Shown one piece after another: positions 18,670-25,998 of a stretch of DNA of 64,000 bases. The translations under genes were made by a program, and so were the position numbers. The DNA is taken from positions 124,001-188,000 of the forward strand of contig JBJKSB010000021.1 of the NCBI GenBank assembly GCA_046704385.1, written 5' to 3'. The first letter of the stretch is position 1. Each line of letters starts with the position of its first letter. Below the pieces are notes generated by a model. The model saw only the letters and a program-made list of their open reading frames with translations, made no database searches and was not told where the DNA came from. The DNA comes from GH45 sp046704385. Lineage in GTDB: Bacteria > Bacteroidota > Bacteroidia > Bacteroidales > SZUA-534.

Positions 18670-19659
18670 TTAGAATTTATTAATAACATTTAGTACTATA
18701 TTTAAAAGTTCCCCCTGTTCAGACTCAATCCGCTGTTTGTTTAAGGGCTGTTTAGGATAGCAAAGCTCAATGGTAACCGATGGATGCGGATATTTGCATT
18801 TCATTTTAATAAGGGATCTGTATTTTTTCTTTAAAACCCCGCTCATGCACCAATCGGAAGCAATTCCTGTAACATTTGTCATTTCCGATGAACTATGGTA
18901 TGGTATATAAGGATTTGTTTTATTCCCTCCCTCAATGATGATACTACTTAGTCGCAAAACTTTATCTTCATAATCCGGTTGTAATGCGCTGGAACCTGTT
19001 CTGTTATATTCAATCGGTATTCGTACCAGGTTTTCATATTTTTTATCATTGGCTGAATGAAGGAATAAGCTTGCCTTATAATTTTGTGAATTAATTAGAG
19101 AAATCAGGGCTTTGGTTTCCGATTCCTGTTTCACCTCAACATTACCAAAGGGGAAATTCCTGTTAATATCAATTCCATTATCGTTTTCACGCTGGTTTTC
19201 AAGATATCCTTCGGGATTTAGCACCGGTATTATGTCCACAGTAATTTTTTTATTGATAAGTTTTGTCAGGACTTTTGCCTGAAGTAATTGGTGAAATAAA
19301 TTGATTGTAGCTGAAACCGGAGCTGCCTCATCGCCATGAGTACCGGCCACAATTAAATATTTTACTGTAGAATTTTCCTGCAAATAGCCAATCCTGATCA
19401 ATGGAATGATAAAATTATTTTTATGTGTTCTGCCGATATCATACAGTGCAGTGGACTTTGGATAGGTTTTATACAATTCATTCATATAATCGTAAATATC
19501 GGCCAATCCCGGATACAGGTTATTGTTAGTAGGCTCCAGCTTATGAGCGAACTTATTAACCTTAACAATTTCAGATTTTTGTATTGAACACCCTCCAAAA
19601 AACAAGAGGGTGCTCAATAATAAAGGCTTGATTAATAAATATTTATGTTTGAGAATCAT
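18670..19659 (-). CDS. M14-like zinc carboxypeptidase / succinylglutamate desuccinylase-type lipoprotein
   Basis: A 329-residue secreted zinc hydrolase. The zinc ligands are His108 and Glu111 in AGTHGDE and His201 in LFLHSA; Arg167 in DINRNFP and Glu299 in TIELCYP fit the substrate-binding and catalytic positions of M14 peptidases and desuccinylases. With ATG 19659 the N-terminus is a clear lipoprotein signal with Cys24 in LFFGGC. A longer in-frame start at 19731 would add 24 residues in front of the signal and overlap the preceding gene's frame, so I reject it. The gene follows the TPR reading frame by 40 bases. It could trim a peptide tag or wall peptide outside the cytoplasm. Confidence 0.87.
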   Translation of the reverse strand: MILKHKYLLIKPLLLSTLLFFGGCSIQKSEIVKVNKFAHKLEPTNNNLYPGLADIYDYMNELYKTYPKSTALYDIGRTHKNNFIIPLIRIGYLQENSTVKYLIVAGTHGDEAAPVSATINLFHQLLQAKVLTKLINKKITVDIIPVLNPEGYLENQRENDNGIDINRNFPFGNVEVKQESETKALISLINSQNYKASLFLHSANDKKYENLVRIPIEYNRTGSSALQPDYEDKVLRLSSIIIEGGNKTNPYIPYHSSSEMTNVTGIASDWCMSGVLKKKYRSLIKMKCKYPHPSVTIELCYPKQPLNKQRIESEQGELLNIVLNVINKF

Positions 19660-19699
19660 AAATTCTATTTTATCTGATATAATTCTAAACTTAAAATAA

Positions 19700-20029
19700 T
19701 TAGGGTAATGAATTGTAATACGATAATGCACTGCTGTATTTTGAACAGTTCGGGTATGTGTTTACCACCACTCCATAAGCCGTTTTAGCATTAACCAAAT
19801 CATTTGATAAATGATAGCTCCGGCCAATATAATATTGGGCATTACCAGCGGCTTTGGTATCAGACTCTCCCTTAACCACCTGTTGCCAGTTACTTATTGC
19901 CTTGGTGTAATTGCTCTGGTAATAATAGCTAAATGCCAGCCAGTTATAGGCGCCAAGCAGTTTTGAACTGTTGGGGTATTTTGATATTACCTTGGCAAAT
20001 TCTTTGGCAGCATTTGAATAATCACTACT
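19700..20029 (-). pseudogene. Out-of-frame C-terminal part of the preceding TPR protein
   Basis: After the stop at 20028-20030 the minus strand continues in another frame for 109 codons with clear TPR character: SSDYSNAAKEFAKVI, KYPNSSKLLGAYNWLAF and AGNAQYYIGRSYH, ending at TAA 19702-19700. Removing a single T within the TA-rich run TATTATATATAG at about 20028-20038 would join the frames and give a repeat of exactly the same length as an upstream one (IGSIYSSEGNYDQAI against IGWCYYISSDYSNAA). So either the gene carries a recent frameshift, or there is a sequencing error or phase-variable slippage here. Confidence 0.8.
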
Positions 20030-21326
20030 ATATATAATAGCACCATCCTATTTTGTATTGAGCCCTGTCTGCATAACCTGAGTTTGGATAGGTAGTTATA
20101 ATTTTAGCATAGTCGACACGTGCATCCTTATAGGAATATGATTCCAGGTCGTATTTGCAATTTGTTTTGTAATAGGTAGCTGCAGGAACATTATTATCGT
20201 TCGGATACGTAGTGATAAAGGCATCAAATTCAGTAATTGCTTTTGCCAGTTCATTATTATTATAATATGATGATGCCTTATTATACATGGCTTTCGATTT
20301 GCTTAAACTGTTGGGATAATCATTAATAAAAGCTATGAACCTGGTTTCGGCTGTTGAAAAATTTCCTGATTTATAATTATTATAAGCAATCTGGTATTCA
20401 GCATCTTCGGCATTTTTTGTACCGGGATAATTACTAATAACTTTGTTGAATTCATTAATGGCTTGATCATAATTTCCTTCGCTTGAATAAATGGAACCAA
20501 TATTGTATTGACCATCGGAAGCCCTTACTGCTGTTGGATAATTTGTAATTAAACTGCGATATGTTGCTATGGCAAGAGCAGTATCGTTTAGTTTCTCGCA
20601 AGCCCTTGCTTTTGAATATAAAGCATCACTTGCTTTATAATGATCTGGAAATTCTGATATCAGAGAATCATACATGGCAATAGCAGAAACATAATCCTGA
20701 TGGGTAGCACTGATTTTACCTCTCCAGTAAAAAGTTAAAGCAGCATAGTCGTGAGTTGGATACTCTGCAAGGAATGATTTAAATCGGGCTTTTGATATGG
20801 CAAAAGAATCTATGGTATAATATTCAAAAGCAATTTTGTATTCAGATTCAATAGCTAAGGAACTGTTTGGAAAAGAGTCCATTATGGTCTGATAACTTGC
20901 AATGGCTGCCATGTCTTCTCCATTTGTACTTTGTCGGTTGGCAGCAATAAATAAATCGTCGGCAGACACACTGCTAACAATTTCGGTAAGAGTAATGTTG
21001 GGCACTGAAACAACCTCGCCTGGAGAACTGAGAACCACCCCGGTTTGTTTAGCAACCGTATATCCATCTTTTTGGGCTTTTAAGGTATAAGTACCAAAGG
21101 GAACACCGGTAATGGAATAGGCTCCGCTGGCATCGCTTACACCTACAAACGAAGTACCCTCAACAAAAACATATACGCCGTTTTGAGTTATCTGACCGGC
21201 TAATTCCACAGTACCTTTTAGTGTGCCTTTCGGAGTAATACCTGTAATTAAACTTTGGGCGTTAATATTGGAGCTTAATGTTGCTAACAAGGCCAGTAAA
21301 AAAAGGTTTATTTTAATTGTTTTCAT
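20028..21326 (-). CDS. Secreted carboxypeptidase-regulatory-like / TPR protein, frameshifted near its 3' end
   Basis: A 432-residue protein with an N-terminal signal peptide (about residues 1-23, ending NINAQ), a carboxypeptidase-regulatory-like beta domain (about 32-115, with the GTYTLKAQKDGY pattern), and tandem TPRs of the periplasmic CpoB/YbgF/BamD type from about 125, each with the phrase DSFPNS or SNYPGT. The frame stops early at 20028; the missing 109 codons continue in another frame down to 19700, giving an ancestral length of about 540 residues. It lies 22 bases after the T9SS cargo gene. A periplasmic adaptor role is inferred. Confidence 0.85.
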   Translation of the reverse strand: MKTIKINLFLLALLATLSSNINAQSLITGITPKGTLKGTVELAGQITQNGVYVFVEGTSFVGVSDASGAYSITGVPFGTYTLKAQKDGYTVAKQTGVVLSSPGEVVSVPNITLTEIVSSVSADDLFIAANRQSTNGEDMAAIASYQTIMDSFPNSSLAIESEYKIAFEYYTIDSFAISKARFKSFLAEYPTHDYAALTFYWRGKISATHQDYVSAIAMYDSLISEFPDHYKASDALYSKARACEKLNDTALAIATYRSLITNYPTAVRASDGQYNIGSIYSSEGNYDQAINEFNKVISNYPGTKNAEDAEYQIAYNNYKSGNFSTAETRFIAFINDYPNSLSKSKAMYNKASSYYNNNELAKAITEFDAFITTYPNDNNVPAATYYKTNCKYDLESYSYKDARVDYAKIITTYPNSGYADRAQYKIGWCYYI

Positions 21327-21348
21327 GATATATCTGATTTTTAATGGT

Positions 21349-21924
21349 TTACTTAATTTTTAAAATTCTGTTTGTTTTGGAAAAGTCGGCACCCTGTATT
21401 CTGCAGAAATAAATACTACCGGCACTGTTTTTCGATCTGGTAAGATTGCTATTCCATGCAACAGTATGTTTTCCCTGTTGAAAATACTTGTCTTCAACAA
21501 CATTGAGTACCTGTCCATTCATATTTAAAATTTCAATGGAAACTTTTTGTGGTTTGGCAATATAAAACCCGATATTAAGGTTGTCAATAAAAGGATTTGG
21601 GTAACATTGCATCGATATTTTATAGTCGGTGTTTTGTTCAACAATACTAACCGCATCTGTAACCACAAAATCCTTAATTACTTTTTGCACAAAATCCGGA
21701 TGATCGATAATAATGGTGTAGGTTCCGTTGGGAATTCCATCAATGGAAAAATCGCCATTAACATCAGTGCTATCAATAAAATCGGTGTTGTACAAATATA
21801 CGTATGCACCCTCTACTGCACTATTGTCGGATATCTCCGATATGGTCCCTGTAAGAGTATTTCCCCAGGCTTGTATTTGAAAGCCGAGAGCAAATAACCC
21901 TAGTAAATAACTCAGTTTTTTCAT
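21349..21924 (-). CDS. Small type IX secretion cargo protein with carboxypeptidase-regulatory-like domain
   Basis: A 191-residue protein with a signal peptide (residues 1-21), a beta-sandwich domain (about 23-100) with the pattern EGAYVYLYNT...GDFSIDGIPNGTY, and a C-terminal type A sorting domain (about 105-191): YPNPFIDNLNIGF, a middle VSIEILNMNGQ, and the final GSIYFCRIQ...RILKIK. That domain sends proteins through the type IX secretion system for attachment to the cell surface. Its beta domain resembles the one at the start of the next gene, so the two may be paralogous partners on opposite sides of the outer membrane. Confidence 0.85.
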   Translation of the reverse strand: MKKLSYLLGLFALGFQIQAWGNTLTGTISEISDNSAVEGAYVYLYNTDFIDSTDVNGDFSIDGIPNGTYTIIIDHPDFVQKVIKDFVVTDAVSIVEQNTDYKISMQCYPNPFIDNLNIGFYIAKPQKVSIEILNMNGQVLNVVEDKYFQQGKHTVAWNSNLTRSKNSAGSIYFCRIQGADFSKTNRILKIK

Positions 21925-21940
21925 TTGTTTAATTTTTTAA

Positions 21941-23116
21941 TTATTTGAAAATATTATATTTTATTCCTGCCATAATTTCGTACCAGTTGTAAGGTCTCAG
22001 GGTCTTGTAATATTCCAATTCGGTGTTTGAGTTCCGCGAAACAAGTTCGAAATTCATAAAGGCATCTAATTTTTTATTGACAGTATATGAAACATCCAAA
22101 TCTGTGGAGAAATCCCTGAATTTTAACCGGTTTGAATTAGTAGCTGACGGAGCGTTTTTTATCTTATAACGGGTTCGTTTATAATCAATTCCTGCTGTAG
22201 TTTTTAGCTTTTTGTAACTGTATTTAATGCTACTTCCAATTGCTATTTTTTTGTTGGAATAATAATCTTCAAATGCGTCTTTTCGTATGGTAAAATCTAA
22301 TGTGGGAATAACCGAGATCGAGTTATTTAAATAATACCTAAATCTAAATCCAAGATCGGTATATTTAAAATTACGTAATGGGTTTTGGATTTGTTGTATT
22401 CCGTTTTTGTCGAATGCCAGGTATTCAGTATATTTCCGGTTTACACGCGACAGGGAGGAATACAAAAAATGCTTGTTTATTCTTCTTTTATATAAAAGGC
22501 TGATTTCGTTTTCAGAATGGGTTAAAGAATAGGCCAATTGCTCTTTCAGGTACTTTTTGTATGCCAGGGTATATTTAAGATAAAGCTGGTTTTTTCTGTT
22601 GAAATCATGTTCCATAAATAAACTACCGGCATTATCAAAATACTTAAAAGAGCGGGTGAGTTCATCGCCGGTGGTGGAAACCGCTATTTTATTGGAATAA
22701 GTGCCTTGATATAGTATTCCTGCAGTGGTTTTTTTTGTCAAATTATAGCTGTACTCTGATTTGAACCTTGATTTTAGCTGATTTAGGTTTTCGTTTGCCA
22801 AATATCCCCGGTACCAGTTATCCAGGCTAAAAACGGCAGTTGATTTTTTTAGATCTAACACATAATCAATATCAAGATTTGCATCATAAAACTGATCTGA
22901 TTTTATCAACGAATCCTTTGGCAAATAACCAGCAATGGTACGGTCGAAATAACGGTTTGTGCTTTTGAAAATGTTATTTTCGTGGCCGCCTGCCAGTGTT
23001 GTATTTATCTTTATGGCATTTTCTGATATCAGGCTGTCAATCTTTGTTTTTTTAGCAAATGCCGGAACAATTGATATAAAAACATAAAGTGCTGCAACAA
23101 AGTATTTTCTATTCAT
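21941..23116 (-). CDS. Outer-membrane beta-barrel protein
   Basis: A 391-residue protein with a signal peptide (residues 1-21, ending PAFAK) followed by alternating hydrophobic/polar strands rich in Tyr, Lys and Asn, ending in the aromatic residue pattern YNIFK typical of outer-membrane barrels. I count about 16 possible strands. An AGGHENNIF phrase near residue 43 recalls barrels of the surface-lipoprotein-export type, but that is weak. It is the first gene of the tightly packed minus-strand run (spacing 16, 22, 40 and 12 bases, then overlaps) down to 13609. Confidence 0.75.
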   Translation of the reverse strand: MNRKYFVAALYVFISIVPAFAKKTKIDSLISENAIKINTTLAGGHENNIFKSTNRYFDRTIAGYLPKDSLIKSDQFYDANLDIDYVLDLKKSTAVFSLDNWYRGYLANENLNQLKSRFKSEYSYNLTKKTTAGILYQGTYSNKIAVSTTGDELTRSFKYFDNAGSLFMEHDFNRKNQLYLKYTLAYKKYLKEQLAYSLTHSENEISLLYKRRINKHFLYSSLSRVNRKYTEYLAFDKNGIQQIQNPLRNFKYTDLGFRFRYYLNNSISVIPTLDFTIRKDAFEDYYSNKKIAIGSSIKYSYKKLKTTAGIDYKRTRYKIKNAPSATNSNRLKFRDFSTDLDVSYTVNKKLDAFMNFELVSRNSNTELEYYKTLRPYNWYEIMAGIKYNIFK

Positions 23117-23298
23117 AAGTATAAATCATTTAGGTTTTTATTTTTTAAATCTGTTCAGTGTAGCTCTTTATTATGAGTTTATTAAGCATAACTCTCCCAG
23201 ATGGGTTTTCTGAACATCATTGGTATTACTGTTTTCAGAACTCCCAGTAAATCGTATTGTTAAGTTTTACTGATTAAAAAATCATATTTATTTATGAA

Positions 23299-24378
23299 TC
23301 AATCTGATTTTGCCATGTTAAGTTTTATTGGTGTTTCAGATTCACTTTCTGCCTGTAATTCCAAGGCATCATTGTTTAATTTTAAAATTTCCCATTCACC
23401 GCTGAGTGATTCTAACGGCTCTCTGTATGTGCCAAAATCTATTTTAAGAACTTTAGTGCCTTCGTCAAGGTTAATCACCCAACTTCCCTTTATGGTTTTT
23501 AAAGCGGTAATTGCACTGGTTGTAGAATCGGAGTTAAATTGAAAAAGCCAGGAGGAAAATGATGCTGTTTCATCAGATTCATCATCAGTTAATAGTGTAA
23601 TTTTCCATTTACCCGAAGTTAAATAGGTAATATCATCACTGCTGGTATCTACCGAATCTTGTTCAGTATCGAACGCTACTTCGTCATTTTCATCACAACT
23701 ATTCATATAGCTCAAAATCTGATTTTTTAATTCAGTATTGTTGTTCACCAATATGAAAAAGTTGTCTAAAGTTTTAACCTGAAGCGGATATCCAAGCTCA
23801 ATAACGGTGTCGTTTATATTCCTGAAAATATTATATAATTCAAAATCATTGTTTACAGTAATACAATCAGCATTTTGAAACACCGTATTATAGAGGCAAA
23901 GGTCAATGGGATAAACGAAATCAAGGCATTCAATATCATCATCAATTAAATTGGTATTATATTTTTCCTGCAAGGCCTGAAGTTCAGCTTCATTATTAAG
24001 TATCGATTCAGAATAATCATTATAAATTATGGTTACCGGAAATGTAATTATAATATCTTCCCAATTTTCAATATAATTCTGTTTTATCATTTCAATATCA
24101 TTCAGTGAATTAATTTGAAAAACCTGCCCGTTTATCTGGATAGAATATGGGAATTTAATACTAATTGCGTTGCAATGGTCAATTACATTATCGAACGAAC
24201 CATCTTTGAGAACTACCTTGCGAATCAGATCGGCAACAGTATCGCCTGAGCTTATTGTTATGGTTTTATCCGGTTCACTTATTTTGTTATATTCTTTCTG
24301 ACAACCGGTGATTAATGCCATCAAAAATAATAGGGTGAAAAGGTTTTTAAACGTTATATGTATCTTACATTTTATCAT
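23299..24378 (-). CDS. Lipoprotein with four-fold repeated domain and C-terminal lipocalin-like domain
   Basis: A 359-residue lipoprotein; the lipobox LITGC places the mature Cys near residue 25. Residues 65-230 hold about four repeats of 40 residues, each with a beta phrase (IKFPYSIQI, ITFPVTIIY, FVYPIDLCLY, LGYPLQVKT) followed by a helix with an acidic start such as NNEAELQAL. Residues 255-355 look like a lipocalin-like beta domain (GKWKITLLTDDESDETASF). I know no function. It starts 121 bases from the divergent ECF sigma gene, so the two may share control, and 182 bases separate it from the barrel gene downstream. Confidence 0.75.
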   Translation of the reverse strand: MIKCKIHITFKNLFTLLFLMALITGCQKEYNKISEPDKTITISSGDTVADLIRKVVLKDGSFDNVIDHCNAISIKFPYSIQINGQVFQINSLNDIEMIKQNYIENWEDIIITFPVTIIYNDYSESILNNEAELQALQEKYNTNLIDDDIECLDFVYPIDLCLYNTVFQNADCITVNNDFELYNIFRNINDTVIELGYPLQVKTLDNFFILVNNNTELKNQILSYMNSCDENDEVAFDTEQDSVDTSSDDITYLTSGKWKITLLTDDESDETASFSSWLFQFNSDSTTSAITALKTIKGSWVINLDEGTKVLKIDFGTYREPLESLSGEWEILKLNNDALELQAESESETPIKLNMAKSD

Positions 24379-24499
24379 TTTAATGATCCCGATTTTGGTA
24401 ATAAAACAGATTGTGTCTACAATCTCCTACCATAAAATTATATTTTTTTTATAATTTCACACAATGAAATCTTACCAATAAAACAATAACAGATTGATA
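24379..24499. promoter_or_regulatory. Divergent control region between lipoprotein and ECF sigma genes
   Basis: There is no TAnnTTTG element on either strand, which fits control by an alternative sigma factor. A hairpin AGATTG-TGTCTA-CAATCT lies at 24408-24425. The phrase AATAAAACA followed by GATTG occurs twice (about 24400-24413 and 24478-24496). ATTTTGGTAAT at 24392-24402 is also found upstream of the hybrid kinase gene at 32542-32552. Confidence 0.4.
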
Positions 24500-25024
24500 A
24501 TGAGTGAAATGAACGTTATTACAAATGTTTGTAGTGAGAAAGTTTACAGGCAGATATTTCAATCGGTTTCACGGGATCTATATAATTTTCTGTATTATAA
24601 ATATGGTGAAGATAATGACCCTGAAGATATAGTTCAATCTGCTTTTGAAAAGCTTTGGAAAAACTGCAAACAGGTTTTGCCTGAAAAAGCTAAATCATTT
24701 GTATATACCGTGGCCAATAATGAAATGCTTAATTCAATTTCGCGAAAAAAAACGGTTTATAAATTCAAACAGCAACCTTCTAAAAATTATACAAATGAAT
24801 CGCCTGAATATTTATTGGAAGAAAAAGAATACCACAACCGGTTAAAAAATGCCCTTGAGTCATTAACCGATGACCAGCGATCGACTTTTTTAATGAACCG
24901 TGTTGAGGGGAGAACACACCAGGAAATTGCCGATTTATTGGGTATTTCAAGAAAAGCTGTTGAAAAGCGGATTTATACAACTTTAAATATTTTAAGAAAT
25001 AAAATGGGAACCGGTAAAATTTAG
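24500..25024 (+). CDS. ECF-type RNA polymerase sigma factor (FecI-like)
   Basis: A 174-residue extracytoplasmic-function sigma factor. Region 2 is seen in DPEDIVQSAFEKLWKN (about residues 35-50) and region 4 in LTDDQRSTFLMNRVEGRTHQEIADLLGISRKAVEKRI (about 118-155) with its helix-turn-helix. I start at ATG 24500; a TTG six bases upstream and an ATG nine bases downstream are alternatives. It is followed by FecR and an STN-type receptor, the classical cell-surface signalling order, and is divergent from the lipoprotein gene. Confidence 0.92.
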   Translation: MSEMNVITNVCSEKVYRQIFQSVSRDLYNFLYYKYGEDNDPEDIVQSAFEKLWKNCKQVLPEKAKSFVYTVANNEMLNSISRKKTVYKFKQQPSKNYTNESPEYLLEEKEYHNRLKNALESLTDDQRSTFLMNRVEGRTHQEIADLLGISRKAVEKRIYTTLNILRNKMGTGKI

Positions 25025-25080
25025 CAATTTAAAGTAGGAGAATTAACAAATCATCTGTTCTATATACAAGAAATGCAAAA

Positions 25081-25998
25081 ATGATAAATGAAGAAATCAT
25101 AAAAAAATGGCTGGCCGGTGAACTGTCGGACGAGGAGAAGATTGAATTTGAAAGCTCCGGTGATTATACTGAAATCAGGAAGCTTTCAGATGCTTTACAG
25201 GCATTCAAGGCTCCTGGTTATGATGCTGGAAATGAATATGAAAAACTCTCAAAAAGGATTTTACATAAAAACAGAACGATTTCTTTATACAATAATCTGA
25301 AGTCGGTTTTAAGAATAGCTGCTATATTAATAATTGCCCTGACTGTGGGATATTTTTCCTACATCTATGTTAATTCTCCTAAGGATAAAAGTGGCTGGAT
25401 AGCCGAACAATCACAAGTTTATTTACCCGATTCGTCGCTTGCAATGATAAATGCAGGTTCGAAAATAAGGTTTACTGAAGAAACATGGGGTAAGGATAGA
25501 AATGTTGAACTAAAAGGTGAAGCTTTTTTCAAAGTTAAAAAAGGTTCGAAATTCAGTGTTAGAACAAACCAAGGAGTTGTTACGGTTTTTGGAACCCAGT
25601 TTGATGTGAAAGATTGGACTGATTATTACGAGGTTGTATGTTATTCGGGTTTGGTTGGAGTAGTTACCGTACAGGATACTGTTTTTTTGAAACCAACACA
25701 AGCCTTTAGGATAATTAATAATAAAAAAGAGAATTACACTATAACCAATGAACCGGTGCCTGGTTGGTTACATGGAGAAAGTAGGTTTAACAGTGTGCCG
25801 CTTAGCTACGTATTTTCAGAACTTGAAAGGCAATACAATGTTACCATTGAAACAAAAAATGTTGAGTTAAACCAGTTATTTACAGGAAGTTTTACAAACA
25901 ATAATTTAAAAATTGCTTTAAAATCTGTTACAATTCCCGTAAATTTAAGCTTCGTGGTAAATGAAAACAAAGTTGTAATTACCCTTGAAGATAAATAG
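25081..25998 (+). CDS. FecR-type anti-sigma / sigma regulator with DUF4974-like C-terminus
   Basis: A 305-residue single-pass inner-membrane protein. The short cytoplasmic N-terminus (WLAGELSDEEKIEFE) binds the sigma factor, a membrane segment spans about residues 76-97, the FecR domain follows (LPDSSLAMINAGSKIRF, then GEAFFKVKKG and VFGTQFDVK), and the C-terminal part (about 235-300, SVPLSYVFSELERQYNV) is the DUF4974 fold usual in Bacteroidota. It relays the receptor signal to the sigma factor. It lies 56 bases after the sigma gene and overlaps the receptor gene by 14 bases. Confidence 0.93.
   Translation: MINEEIIKKWLAGELSDEEKIEFESSGDYTEIRKLSDALQAFKAPGYDAGNEYEKLSKRILHKNRTISLYNNLKSVLRIAAILIIALTVGYFSYIYVNSPKDKSGWIAEQSQVYLPDSSLAMINAGSKIRFTEETWGKDRNVELKGEAFFKVKKGSKFSVRTNQGVVTVFGTQFDVKDWTDYYEVVCYSGLVGVVTVQDTVFLKPTQAFRIINNKKENYTITNEPVPGWLHGESRFNSVPLSYVFSELERQYNVTIETKNVELNQLFTGSFTNNNLKIALKSVTIPVNLSFVVNENKVVITLEDK

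Noticed and set aside
19660..19731. Upstream ATG start for the zinc peptidase lipoprotein
   Set aside because: It would place 24 residues before the lipoprotein signal and overlap the end of the frameshifted TPR reading frame at 19700.
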